A stretch of 64,000 nt of DNA from Bacillus sp. ISL-37 (GCF_018613315.1 NZ_JAGGQL010000005.1:124001-188000), one strand, 5' to 3'. Shown: positions 28,138-36,312, numbered from the stretch's first letter. Made by a program: numbers and translations. The notes: generated from the sequence alone by a model not told the origin.

Positions 28138-28732
28138 ATAAATCTCCCATATTATTAGTTAGGGGAATATTGTTTTCTTGCAGTTTCTCCATGATTTTAA
28201 ATCTGTTGTTCTGCACCTTGCTGTTGTAAGGCAGTTCAATCACTTCTCCAGCTTTTGTGACAAGATTTAAATGGTCCACTACGGTTACTCCATTACTTTT
28301 CACGAAAATTTCTTTTGCTTCTTTAACATCCTCCCAATAATAGGAGTTGACCGTGTTGAACGTTTTATAATCATTAAAATGCATACCCTGGTTATCAAGG
28401 TAATAATAGTTTGACACGCCGAACATGAAGAATGGTAAGCATCCTAGCATGATGAGAAGTGTAATCCACTTGATGCCTTTCCATTCAAACTTCCATGCGA
28501 AAAATAAATGCAGAAATAGAGCTACCGCTATCCAAAGCATGCCAATCATGAAAATTACATATGCAGATGATGGTGTATCATAAAACCATTTATCAGCTGA
28601 CAGGTAAAGATAATCCTGAATAATATAAACAAAAACGAGAGGCATGAACAAACTGCTGATGATTAAAATAATTGCTGTCACAAGGATTATATTAGATGAA
28701 TTCTCTGTATTGAAACTTAAACGCGCCATCAT
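28130..28732 (-). CDS. Hypothetical membrane protein
   Basis: 200 residues. Membrane helices at about 14-36, 57-75 and 87-105 are followed by a cytosolic or outer domain of about 90 residues with beta character. ATG ATG at 28732 has GAAGGAGGAAAA upstream. The ribosome site touches the 3' arm of a perfect 16-bp hairpin (28741-28782), so translation may be structure-controlled. First gene of a coupled four- or five-gene run. Confidence 0.6.
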   Translation of the reverse strand: MMARLSFNTENSSNIILVTAIILIISSLFMPLVFVYIIQDYLYLSADKWFYDTPSSAYVIFMIGMLWIAVALFLHLFFAWKFEWKGIKWITLLIMLGCLPFFMFGVSNYYYLDNQGMHFNDYKTFNTVNSYYWEDVKEAKEIFVKSNGVTVVDHLNLVTKAGEVIELPYNSKVQNNRFKIMEKLQENNIPLTNNMGDLYE

Positions 28733-28740
28733 TTTTCCTC

Positions 28741-28782
28741 CTTCTCACTGGATAAATGTTAATACGTTTATCCAGTGAGAAG
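28741..28782 (-). promoter_or_regulatory. Perfect 16-bp inverted repeat at the ribosome site
   Basis: CTTCTCACTGGATAAA (28741-28756) and TTTATCCAGTGAGAAG (28767-28782) are exact complements around a 10-nt loop. In the minus-strand transcript the 3' arm runs into AAGGAGG. Operator, translational switch or a processed stem are all possible. Confidence 0.6.
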
Positions 28783-28834
28783 GTTTCAAATATTCCAAAA
28801 ATTCACTTGAGGAAAATTTATTGAACTATCGACA

Positions 28835-29296
28835 TTAAAAATGCTTTTCCATTGGCTCCGTACACTGTGTGTAGCCATTTCTTTCATAAAACTCGATGCT
28901 TGTATCGCTGGGCCACACGATGATGAACTCAAACTTCTTTTCTTCTGCCCATTCATTGACACGTGTCAGCAACTTGCTCCCAGTCCCTTTTCCCCTATAT
29001 TCGTTAACAGTATATACATTGGTTATATAAGCAAACGGATTGGTAATCCTGCCTGGACGTGGTACCTTATGGATCAATTCAATGTAAATATGGGAAACGA
29101 TTTCCCCTTTATTCTCGGCAATCCAGACAAACCATTGCCCACTTTCCAGCGCAGATTCAAGAAACCCTCTGCATTCTTTTTCAAAGGATCTATACCCCAC
29201 TCCCTCCCCCATTTCCGGGTAATCTTCGAGTGTAAAGTCCCATCTCATTTTTATTAATTGATCAATATCCCCTTGATTGGCTAATCGGATTTTCAT
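28835..29296 (-). CDS. GNAT-family N-acetyltransferase
   Basis: 153 residues from ATG 29296 (GGAGGGGAAT upstream; the ATG at 29308 is part of that site's context and less likely). Motif A is Tyr-Arg-Gly-Lys-Gly-Thr-Gly-Ser-Lys-Leu, with Phe-Tyr-Glu-Arg-Asn-Gly-Tyr near the C-terminus. A cytosolic acetyl-CoA-dependent enzyme, substrate unknown. Confidence 0.83.
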   Translation of the reverse strand: MKIRLANQGDIDQLIKMRWDFTLEDYPEMGEGVGYRSFEKECRGFLESALESGQWFVWIAENKGEIVSHIYIELIHKVPRPGRITNPFAYITNVYTVNEYRGKGTGSKLLTRVNEWAEEKKFEFIIVWPSDTSIEFYERNGYTQCTEPMEKHF

Positions 29297-29355
29297 ATTC
29301 CCCTCCATTGATATAAAGAATGTTTGCTGCTTTAAGGTGAAGTTCTGCTTTCCAC

Positions 29356-29583
29356 TTATCTGCTTTCCTTTCTCTTTTTCACAAAAAAATAACTCAATCC
29401 GAAGGGAAGCAATGGAACTAGAGCTAACAGCCTAAAAGCATTATTAGCTCCCAGAAAATAAAGGGACGGAAGGGTAACAGCCATTCCGCTCATAAGAAGA
29501 AGTTTCCCGGATTTATTTATCAAGCCCCCAATAAACAGGAAACCGAACGCTACAATCAATAGCCAAAATATTGTTCCAGCCAT
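29356..29583 (-). CDS. Small membrane protein
   Basis: 75 residues, almost wholly hydrophobic, with three probable helices (about 3-20, 26-44, 50-67) and a Lys/Arg-rich tail. GGAGGGATGAG precedes the ATG. It follows the SnoaL-like gene by 12 bp on the same strand, so probably the same transcript. No family recognised. Confidence 0.6.
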   Translation of the reverse strand: MAGTIFWLLIVAFGFLFIGGLINKSGKLLLMSGMAVTLPSLYFLGANNAFRLLALVPLLPFGLSYFFVKKRKESR

Positions 29584-29595
29584 ATCTCATCCCTC

Positions 29596-30024
29596 CTAAA
29601 AAACTTCATGAGTGTTTTTCTTCAATGCACCCAAATCATATAAAATGCCAGCATCGCTATTCTCACACCACATTCCCTTCACTTTGCTGCCTTCAAATGT
29701 AAAAATCATGATGCCCGTCTCTTTTACACGTTGATTTTCCGCAGGGATATCGAACCAGCCACCTTTGTATGTCATCCACCCGGTATAACGCACCACCAGC
29801 TTATTGCCCTGTTCAATCAAATCCTCCAGCATCCAAACATCGTCATGAAAAACGGTTCGGTACCATTTCATGAATTCCACCATCGAACTCCGTGAGTTTT
29901 CACCATTTCGTGAATGGTAAATAAAGTCCTCTGTAGTCAGTTCTTCAATCACTTCTACTTTCCCCTCTGTAAAATATTCACTGAACCATCTTTCAGCTAG
30001 TAATCTCTTATCATCGCTAATCAT
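29596..30024 (-). CDS. SnoaL-like / ester cyclase-type protein (NTF2 fold)
   Basis: 142 residues from ATG 30024 with AGGAGTGGGG upstream. The cone-shaped NTF2-like fold is suggested by Trp-Phe-Ser-Glu-Tyr-Phe-Thr, Phe-Ile-Tyr-His-Ser-Arg, Val-Arg-Tyr-Thr-Gly-Trp and the final Met-Trp-Cys-Glu-Asn-Ser-Asp. Family members are small cyclases, hydrolases or ligand binders; no specific activity can be assigned. Confidence 0.72.
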   Translation of the reverse strand: MISDDKRLLAERWFSEYFTEGKVEVIEELTTEDFIYHSRNGENSRSSMVEFMKWYRTVFHDDVWMLEDLIEQGNKLVVRYTGWMTYKGGWFDIPAENQRVKETGIMIFTFEGSKVKGMWCENSDAGILYDLGALKKNTHEVF

Positions 30025-30045
30025 ATCCCCACTCCTGATCAAAAG

Positions 30046-30645
30046 TTATTTGTCCACCAGCCACAGACCACCAATGTTAAAACCTGTGAATTCCTCCATA
30101 TTACCTTGTTCATCTTTTAGCAATAATGCTCCTTTGGCGAACAGCAGATACCAATCAAACGAGTAGTCCTAGATAGAATAAGTTTCAATCTCAGTCTTCA
30201 ACTTATCCTCTATACCAACTTGAGAGACTTTCACACATTCAATGGTAAAACAGTTGTATTCTGTATGATCACTGATATGATTTAGAAACGATTGTTGATG
30301 CTTCGGTACAGCAGCTCCCAATAGAATCAAAAGAATAATTATGATACTCATTATGTATGAAGAGTTAAACTGATGCTCAACCAGCAAGATCCATAAAGCA
30401 ACTGCTGAAAGAAAACTAATCCATAACAGCCACCCTATGTCAAAAAACATATTTGCAAGGAATGAATTGATAGCAAGGAAGATCAGATAACGAATTACAT
30501 TGGCGATTGGACGGGCTTTTATCTTCTCTTCTACTTCTTGCTCCAATCCAACTGTCTTTTTACTGATAAATAAATAATAAAATAAGTATAAAATGCCTAT
30601 GGCCATACCTATGAAAGAAATAATAATTAAAGAGCCTTTATCCAT
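30046..30645 (-). pseudogene. Membrane protein gene interrupted by an in-frame TAG
   Basis: The first part (30645 to TAG at 30171-30169) codes 158 residues with four or five hydrophobic helices. The same frame then stays open for 40 more codons (Asp-Tyr-Ser-Phe-Asp-Trp-Tyr-Leu-Leu-Phe-Ala...Gly-Gly-Leu-Trp-Leu-Val-Asp-Lys) to TAA 30048-30046. That second stop lies 22 bp before the next start, normal operon spacing. This indicates a full-length protein of about 199 residues cut by a nonsense change, unless TAG is the true end. Confidence 0.6.
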
Positions 30646-30677
30646 TTAAATCACCCTAATAGGAAAAATTCAATATC

Positions 30678-31697
30678 CTACAAACTCAGTTTGAACCAGC
30701 GGCCATGGCCTTCGGTTTCCCCAATTGGGTTCAAGCTTTCTTCTCCATCGAGATAATAATCGAAGTGAAGCTTTGCATCGTAAATATTATTGTATATATG
30801 AAAAATCGCCCTTCGATTTCCTATTTCTTTTATTTGTCCGAGCAGCTTCTCCTTAGTCTTGGCGGGCATTTGATTGGCAACATGGGTATGGAAAATACAG
30901 ATAGTTTGATCAGTTGGTATCTCAGCAACCAGTGAATTAAGCAATTCCACTCCATCACCCTGAATTAAATTCAATGTCTGATTGCTCACATAGCTTGCTG
31001 CTCTTTCAAATAACTCCCGTCTTTCACCGTGTTCTGGCCAAATCAATGCCTTTAGCCATAAGTAATCCTCTGCATTTCTAACATCATTTATATGCAGATC
31101 GATTCCTATTCTTGTTGCAACGTCAAAATGGGGCAATGGATTCAGGAATGATTGATCTCCTCTTATTTCTGATCTTAGGTGAACTTCCGAATCAAGATTC
31201 CCGAAACTTTTATCTGGGCCGTATGAATACCTATACTTATCCACGAAAAGTTGCAAACCTGAACTTGTTCCAATTTCTACTAGTGCCAATGGGTTTTTAG
31301 TCATTTGAAAAACTTGACTGAATACAGGATATAGATATGAACAGCGTCTGACCTCGTTCGTCTGGACGATTTTAGATTTTAACAATTCAATAATTTCTTC
31401 AGAGTATCTCCGGCAAAAATCCACGAAAGCAGGATATGCATTTTCTGCCTTCCCTGGATGATTAGTTATGCTCGGATAAAAATCTGTTATGGTATGCTTA
31501 TAACCTTTCAATAATAGAAAGTGTACAGCACCGAAAAACAAATTGGGCACTGGCTGCCCCTTCTGTGCAGAAGATGCCAGTTGTATCATCTCTGCATCTT
31601 CAGCAATTTTTAAAGAAAGAAATTCATATAACGGACTAGACTCACTGCATTCATGAATCGCAAATCTTCTGAATTTCATAGAAAGCTCATTTGACAT
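30678..31697 (-). CDS. DUF2332 family protein
   Basis: 339 residues from ATG 31697 (AAGGTG upstream; TTG 31700 possible). The family pattern includes Ser-Ser-Pro-Leu-Tyr near the N-terminus, Asn-Leu-Phe-Phe-Gly-Ala-Val-His-Phe-Leu-Leu, Glu-Ile-Gly-Thr-Ser-Ser-Gly-Leu-Gln-Leu and Phe-His-Thr-His-Val-Ala-Asn-Gln. The Gly-rich segment resembles a methyltransferase nucleotide loop, but no activity is established for DUF2332 that I can assert. Length is normal. Confidence 0.8.
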   Translation of the reverse strand: MSNELSMKFRRFAIHECSESSPLYEFLSLKIAEDAEMIQLASSAQKGQPVPNLFFGAVHFLLLKGYKHTITDFYPSITNHPGKAENAYPAFVDFCRRYSEEIIELLKSKIVQTNEVRRCSYLYPVFSQVFQMTKNPLALVEIGTSSGLQLFVDKYRYSYGPDKSFGNLDSEVHLRSEIRGDQSFLNPLPHFDVATRIGIDLHINDVRNAEDYLWLKALIWPEHGERRELFERAASYVSNQTLNLIQGDGVELLNSLVAEIPTDQTICIFHTHVANQMPAKTKEKLLGQIKEIGNRRAIFHIYNNIYDAKLHFDYYLDGEESLNPIGETEGHGRWFKLSL

Positions 31698-31744
31698 CAA
31701 ACATCACCTTATCCTTTTACATAAAGACACAATACCAAATAGTA

Positions 31745-32038
31745 TCAAATAAACAGCAACACTGCTGTCACCACAAGAATCAAATAGTTTCCTGCTATTA
31801 ATGTTGTGGGATGCTCTTGCGGACTAACGAATCCCAGTTCAAACGGATAGGCGTCCTCCAACGGGGCTAACGAGGTATGCTGTTCAATTATTGGCAATGG
31901 CAGCCCAAGTCTATGTTTAGTTAGATCATATTTCGAAGTGACAGTGACGGAATCAAAGAGAGGAGTAATGGTCACCCCAATCCAGCCTATAAAAATAGAA
32001 ACTATTAATAATTTGTATCGCAGCACTTTATTTTTCAT
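31745..32038 (-). CDS. Hypothetical membrane protein
   Basis: 97 residues from ATG 32038 (GGTGGGACTGAT upstream). Helices at about 8-27 and 80-97 flank an extracytoplasmic stretch of about 50 residues. Unrecognised. It follows the broken DUF4253 gene with a 1-bp gap. Confidence 0.5.
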   Translation of the reverse strand: MKNKVLRYKLLIVSIFIGWIGVTITPLFDSVTVTSKYDLTKHRLGLPLPIIEQHTSLAPLEDAYPFELGFVSPQEHPTTLIAGNYLILVVTAVLLFI

Positions 32039-32039
32039 A

Positions 32040-32644
32040 TCAGTCCCACCATAAGTACAACTTCCTTGTTTCTTCCATTTCTTCAATTAAACCATTGATG
32101 CTTCCTGATCCTTGTTCCACGAGATCAGGACAGAATTTGTAGATTTCTTTTGCAAATGCTTTTAGGGCTTTCCCTTCAGGAAAAACTTCAAAGTTCGCTT
32201 CTACCCAATCGTAATCTGCGCCAATGATGATAAATGGATATCGCCTATACCATTCCTTAAGTTTAGAAATAACCCTTTCATTACTGATATCGTAGTTATT
32301 CCCATTCGTCTGCTGGATCCTAAGGATATCAAACTTATCGGTGCCAGGGATGATGCTGATTTTTTCACGCTCAGAGTCGCATATAAAAACCAAATAGTCT
32401 ATCGACTTAAGTTCCTCCCTTAGTTTTAAAACCAGGGGCTCCGCTTCTTCCTGTTTGACTTCCACACAAATCCCCGCAATATCAGCTGGTTTTCAGTATA
32501 CAAATCCTCTTTGTAAAAAGGATGAAATCTACCCTTTATATTTCTTTTGACGATTGCCAGTGCTTCTTGTGAAATTCCGCTTTGTTCTACTTTGTATTCG
32601 GTTTCCTTACTCCTGCTAAAGCTAAATAGCTTTTTCCAATCCAT
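32040..32644 (-). pseudogene. DUF4253 protein gene with a frameshift
   Basis: A 72-codon frame (32644 to 32426) and a 141-codon frame (32465 to 32040) overlap. The second holds the DUF4253 core: Tyr-Pro-Phe-Ile-Ile-Ile-Gly-Ala-Asp-Tyr-Asp-Trp-Val-Glu, Phe-Ala-Lys-Glu-Ile-Tyr-Lys-Phe-Cys-Pro-Asp-Leu, and the terminal Leu-Tyr-Leu-Trp-Trp-Asp. Adding one A to the four-A run at 32490-32493 (minus strand) would join them into one protein of about 200 residues, reading Tyr-Thr-Glu-Lys-Pro-Ala-Asp-Ile-Ala-Gly-Ile-Cys-Val-Glu-Val at the junction. A real frameshift or a sequencing error. Confidence 0.65.
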
Positions 32645-32662
32645 TTCCCATCACCTGCAGTT

Positions 32663-33271
32663 TTAGTTAATCAGTTCATAATAAGGAATGACTAGATCGG
32701 CTTTTTCTACTGGCCGGAGGTTTTCCATGTAGTAGTCCTCCGCTTTCCAGTATCTGTTCCTGAACTTTTCGATGTTCTGCTGGGTTTGATAGCTTTCCCG
32801 TGCAAACCTTATATCTCTTGGACAATCTATAAAGACGGTAAAATCAAAATATGGTCCCCATTCCTCTCTCTGAAGAAAAATCCCTTCAACAATAAAAACT
32901 TGATTGCCTGTTAACTTTATCTCCTTAAAATCATGTCGATCTCTTTCATTATCATAGAAAGGGAGAACGAGTTCGTTTGACTGGGTCAAGTTATCAAACA
33001 AGGAATTATTAAGCGACTCTACATCCCACTGCAAGTAAAAATACTCCCGCCATTCCTCTTGGCCGGTATTGTACCTTTCCGACTTTCCAACAATATGATC
33101 GTCCAGGTGCAAGACCAAATAATTGATTTCTTTTTCGGAAAGCATTGAAGCGAATTTCTTCACAAAAGTTGTTTTCCCTGACCTGCTCAGGCCATCTATA
33201 CCTAAAATAATGCGTTTATTTAGACGTACCGCCGACGAGATTTTTGTCATTAATATTTCTACTACATCCAT
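32663..33271 (-). CDS. Uridine kinase-like P-loop kinase
   Basis: 202 residues from ATG 33271 (GAGGTT upstream; 33292 is an alternative). The P-loop is Gly-Ile-Asp-Gly-Leu-Ser-Arg-Ser-Gly-Lys-Thr-Thr, followed by His-Leu-Asp-Asp-His-Ile in the position of the catalytic Asp of uridine and pantothenate kinases, and an Arg-rich lid (Arg-Asp-Ile-Arg-Phe-Ala-Arg-Glu). Such proteins phosphorylate nucleosides or small alcohols. The exact substrate is unknown. Confidence 0.75.
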   Translation of the reverse strand: MDVVEILMTKISSAVRLNKRIILGIDGLSRSGKTTFVKKFASMLSEKEINYLVLHLDDHIVGKSERYNTGQEEWREYFYLQWDVESLNNSLFDNLTQSNELVLPFYDNERDRHDFKEIKLTGNQVFIVEGIFLQREEWGPYFDFTVFIDCPRDIRFARESYQTQQNIEKFRNRYWKAEDYYMENLRPVEKADLVIPYYELIN

Positions 33272-33342
33272 AATCGTAACCTCACATTTCAAAGTCGAAA
33301 AATACCTTTACTTATTCGCTAAGTCGACGCCTATTTCCTTTT

Positions 33343-33375
33343 TCAGGCAAAAATAAAGCCACCTTTTAAAGGCGG
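33343..33375 (-). terminator. Terminator of the NUDIX gene
   Basis: GCCGCCTTT pairs with AAGGTGGC (one G-T/mismatch) around TAAA on the minus strand, followed by TTTATTTTTG. Confidence 0.7.
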
Positions 33376-33377
33376 CC

Positions 33378-33815
33378 TCATTTGTATTGCAATTTAATAT
33401 TTATTTTTTCTGCCTCTTCAATGCTTTCTTTTAACCAGATGGGAGCTTTTGGATGGGCAATAATTTCTCCTGCAGTCATCCAATATACTGCCTCAACTTC
33501 ATCTATACTTTTCGGATAAGGTTCGCCAGCGTCAATTTCACAATAAAACACCAGATCGAGTACTTCCCTTCCATCTGGAAGAACAAAAGAAGTATTCCGA
33601 ACATATATAACATCATCTTTTATTGTGATACCCACTTCCTCAAAGAGCTCCCTTTTTAAAGTCCGCTCAAGTAAATCCTTTGAGAACCCCTCGTTTTCAA
33701 CCGTTCCGCCAACAAGCGAAAGAATCCCTCCGGCATGTTCCTCTTTGGAGCTCCTTTCTATAATCAGCCACTTTCCTTCCCTGTAAATAGCACCTTCTAC
33801 ATTTAAAATAAACAT
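33378..33815 (-). CDS. NUDIX hydrolase
   Basis: 145 residues from ATG 33815 (AAAGGGGATCAGGA upstream). The NUDIX box is Gly-Gly-Thr-Val-Glu-Asn-Glu then Arg-Glu-Leu-Phe-Glu-Glu-Val-Gly-Ile, with the metal-binding Arg-Glu and Glu-Glu intact; the first half is spread by an insertion of several residues. It should hydrolyse a nucleoside diphosphate linked to another moiety. Substrate unknown. Confidence 0.82.
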   Translation of the reverse strand: MFILNVEGAIYREGKWLIIERSSKEEHAGGILSLVGGTVENEGFSKDLLERTLKRELFEEVGITIKDDVIYVRNTSFVLPDGREVLDLVFYCEIDAGEPYPKSIDEVEAVYWMTAGEIIAHPKAPIWLKESIEEAEKINIKLQYK

Positions 33816-34072
33816 TCCTGATCCCCTTTCCAATTGTTCTGCTGGTATTCGCATACACTCATTTGTATCCCTTCTTTAAGTCAAAAGGCCTGTAACTTTT
33901 TTCAAAGGTCCCAGGAAGTAATTATTACCAAAAAGTTACACATATTATTTACTATTAAAATTTACTGAAAATTCGATAAATTTACACATGCTTTTCCAAC
34001 ATTACTACTTGTATAATAGTAATACACCTAGATTTACAAAGGTCGACCAACAAAAATAGGAGAGTGATCAAT

Positions 34073-34381
34073 TTGTTAGAAAACGTTATTTTCGCAATGG
34101 TCATTGGTGGATTTGTTGGACTGACAGCTCATGTGAGAAAACGAGGCAAGATTATCATGCCGAGAAGAACAAAGAAGTTCATTTACCTTGGTTTCTTGGA
34201 AGAAATCCTCACCGGTTCATTAGCAGCCGCACTTTTGGTAGTCTCTTCAGAAGCTGATTCAATGCTTAGAGTTTTTTTAATGTCCATCATGGCTGGTTTC
34301 GGGGGTGATGCCTTACTAAGAGGACTTGAATTATTTCGAATAGGAAGCAGTAGCCAGGGTGGGGAGGATATTGGCAAATGA
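34073..34381 (+). CDS. DUF4257-type small membrane protein
   Basis: 102 residues from TTG 34073 with AGGAG ten bases upstream (the GTG at 34064 touches the site). It starts with a membrane helix (Val-Ile-Phe-Ala-Met-Val-Ile-Gly-Gly-Phe), has a basic loop Arg-Lys-Arg-Gly-Lys, a second helix around 45-60 with Leu-Thr-Gly-Ser-Leu-Ala-Ala-Ala, and a third hydrophobic region. It recalls the DUF4257 family of Bacillus. Its stop overlaps a following small frame (ATGA). Confidence 0.65.
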   Translation: MLENVIFAMVIGGFVGLTAHVRKRGKIIMPRRTKKFIYLGFLEEILTGSLAAALLVVSSEADSMLRVFLMSIMAGFGGDALLRGLELFRIGSSSQGGEDIGK

Positions 34382-34464
34382 AAAAACCAACACCTCAGCC
34401 TGAGAGAAAGAAGTTTGCTAACGCCATTGGTCAAGCAGCTTCCAGAGTGCTTGTTTTTTTTTGA
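34378..34464 (+). CDS. Possible 28-residue peptide coupled to the DUF4257 gene
   Basis: ATG 34378 overlaps the preceding TGA, with GGGGAGGA about 11 bases upstream. The product is basic, beginning Met-Lys-Lys-Pro-Thr-Pro-Gln-Pro-Glu-Arg-Lys-Lys and turning hydrophobic at the end. The terminal T-run could instead be a terminator after a short hairpin. Real gene status is uncertain. Confidence 0.35.
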   Translation: MKKPTPQPERKKFANAIGQAASRVLVFF

Positions 34465-34621
34465 TAAAAATAAACTTGGGAAAATTTTTATCCTCGAATA
34501 ATTTCCACAAACTTTTTTACTCCCTCTATTATTTAAAATTTTCCATATACTAATCCATTCTTCTTCACATTTTAATTTTAGACAAAGGGAAAAGTAAGAC
34601 TAAAACCACTAGGAGAACAAT

Positions 34622-35143
34622 ATGGACTTAAAACTTTTCCAGCTAATTAACAAGCTTTCAGGCCGACTTTCACCCGTTGATAACCTAATGATTTTCATTT
34701 CAAATCGTGCCCGCTATGTTTATGCTTTTATCATCCTTGTACTGTTGTTCAAAAACCGTAAAAACAAACGAATTGCCCTCGAAACGGGAAGTTCAGTACT
34801 ACTAAGTCTTATTGTGCAGTTTTTCATAAAACTGTTTTATGATAAACCTCGTCCTTTCGAGAAAAGACGAGTCGGGATTCTGATTCCATCCAAAACTGAT
34901 TCATCTTTCCCAAGCAAGCATACAACCCTGGCTTTTGCGGCTTCAACTTCAATATTGATGTTCCACCGGAAATTAGGTGCAATCATGATGTGGATGTCTG
35001 CGTTAACTGGATTTTCACGCATATGGGTTGGCCACCACTATCCATCCGATATCATCGGAAGCGCTATTCTTGGTTCACTGATAAGTTTCGTGACGCGAAT
35101 CATTTCGTTCAGTAAATTCGGGAACAAGCCGGAAGCCAGTTAA
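34622..35143 (+). CDS. PAP2-family undecaprenyl-pyrophosphatase (BcrC-like)
   Basis: 173 residues with five or six membrane helices. The three phosphatase motifs are intact: Lys-Leu-Phe-Tyr-Asp-Lys-Pro-Arg-Pro, Phe-Pro-Ser-Lys-His-Thr, and Ser-Arg-Ile-Trp-Val-Gly-His-His-Tyr-Pro-Ser-Asp. BcrC-type enzymes dephosphorylate undecaprenyl pyrophosphate, giving the lipid carrier for wall synthesis and lowering bacitracin sensitivity. It complements the bceRSAB module at 13106-17588. AGGAGAACA precedes the ATG. Array D begins 19 bp after its stop. Confidence 0.87.
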   Translation: MDLKLFQLINKLSGRLSPVDNLMIFISNRARYVYAFIILVLLFKNRKNKRIALETGSSVLLSLIVQFFIKLFYDKPRPFEKRRVGILIPSKTDSSFPSKHTTLAFAASTSILMFHRKLGAIMMWMSALTGFSRIWVGHHYPSDIIGSAILGSLISFVTRIISFSKFGNKPEAS

Positions 35144-35161
35144 AGAAAACTTAGTCTTATT

Positions 35162-35621
35162 GACGGACACTTTTGCTCTATTTTCTCTGATTTCTGTCCT
35201 TCATAGCCTGATGACGGACACTTTTTCCATGTTTCCTCTGATTTCTGTCCGTCATTACCTTGATGACGGACACTTTTTCCTTGTTTGCTATGATTTCTGT
35301 CCGTCATTACCTTGATGACGGACACTTTTTCCTTGTTTGCTATGATTTCTGTCCGTCATAACCTTGATGACGGACACTTTTTCCTTGTTTCCTCTGATTT
35401 CTGTCCGTCATAACCTTGATGACGGACACTTTTTCCTTGTTTCCTCTGATTTCTGTCCTTCATAGCCTCGATGACGGACACTTTTTCCAAGTTTGCTATG
35501 ATTTCTGTCCGTCATTGCCCTGATGACGGACACTTTTTCCTTGTTTCCTCTGATTTCTGTCCTTCATAACCTTAATGACGGACATTTTTTCCAAGTTTCC
35601 TCTGATCTCTGTCCTTCATAG
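35162..35621. repeat. Intergenic tandem array D, 51-52 bp units, nine copies
   Basis: GACGGACA arms start at 35162, 35213, 35265, 35317, 35369, 35421, 35473, 35525 and 35577. Unit: arm ATGACGGACA, 25 nt beginning CTTTTTCC, complementary arm TGTCCGTCAT, 7-nt spacer such as TACCTTG, total 52 bp. Several copies have TGTCCTTCAT instead, weakening one pair. It lies between convergent genes. This is the same 10+25+10+7 layout as arrays A and B. Confidence 0.93.
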
Positions 35622-35628
35622 CCCGCCA

Positions 35629-36078
35629 CTATCCCTTAAGATTGTAAGCAGCCAACTGCTCTCCCCAGGGTGCTATTTCTGTCTCCATAAATCCGGCTTT
35701 CTTATACGCAGCTCTTGCCCCTTCGTTCTCCTGATTATAGCCAATCATGATTGTTGGGATTCCGTTCGTGTTCATTCTTTTAATCTCTTCAACTACTAAT
35801 TTTACCGCCGCAGTCCCATAGCCTTTACCCTGATGCAGCTCATCGATCATTAAACGATAAATCCAATAATTATTGTCGTCCGGGTCAATGCCAAACATCG
35901 CAAACCCCACCATTTGATTCGCTTCATAAACCCCGCATGCTGTGAACTGATCAAGAAATTGGACTTCAGCGATGGAATACAAATTTGAAGCGACAAAGTC
36001 TTTCTGCTCTTCCTTAACCTTTAACTGTATTGCCTCTTCCCAGTTTTCCTTAGATATAGGTCTCAATGTTAACTCCAC
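35629..36078 (-). CDS. GNAT acetyltransferase, BltD-like
   Basis: 149 residues. Motif A is His-Gln-Gly-Lys-Gly-Tyr-Gly-Thr-Ala-Ala, followed by Asn-Glu-Gly-Ala-Arg-Ala-Ala-Tyr-Lys-Lys-Ala-Gly-Phe. The arrangement Val-Gly-Phe-Ala-Met-Phe-Gly and the N-terminus resemble spermine/spermidine acetyltransferases of the BltD type, but substrate assignment is inference. It starts at ATG 36078 with AGGAGGATTTTTG upstream. Confidence 0.82.
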   Translation of the reverse strand: MELTLRPISKENWEEAIQLKVKEEQKDFVASNLYSIAEVQFLDQFTACGVYEANQMVGFAMFGIDPDDNNYWIYRLMIDELHQGKGYGTAAVKLVVEEIKRMNTNGIPTIMIGYNQENEGARAAYKKAGFMETEIAPWGEQLAAYNLKG

Positions 36079-36156
36079 AAAAATCCTCCTAAGCTACTAC
36101 AATACGACATTCTGTACCGATGATATTATTAAGATCCTAATATACTTTTGGCGATG

Positions 36157-36312
36157 CTAATTGTCTATGTTTTCCAGATTTTTAAAATAGCACGGAACAC
36201 ATATATCAATTACAGCAAGAAGAAACAGAACAAAATGGAGTTTCAGACAGATTTTATTGATGTCCACTGGTCCCAACAGCCAGATCAATACAAACGTTCC
36301 GATGATCAGCAT
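36157..36312 (-). CDS. Possible small membrane peptide or gene remnant
   Basis: A 51-codon frame, ATG 36312 to TAG 36159-36157. It has two hydrophobic stretches (about 2-14 and 27-40) with an intervening Asp-Ile-Asn-Lys. There is no ribosome site before the ATG, and neighbouring frames upstream also look weakly membrane-like, so this may be the tail of a decayed gene. Nothing else in 36079-36409 is supported; a plus-strand frame there is not convincing. Confidence 0.25.
   Translation of the reverse strand: MLIIGTFVLIWLLGPVDINKICLKLHFVLFLLAVIDICVPCYFKNLENIDN

Noticed and set aside
30169-30171. TAG as a pyrrolysine codon
   Set aside because: No pyl context and no catalytic site at that position; a nonsense change is simpler.
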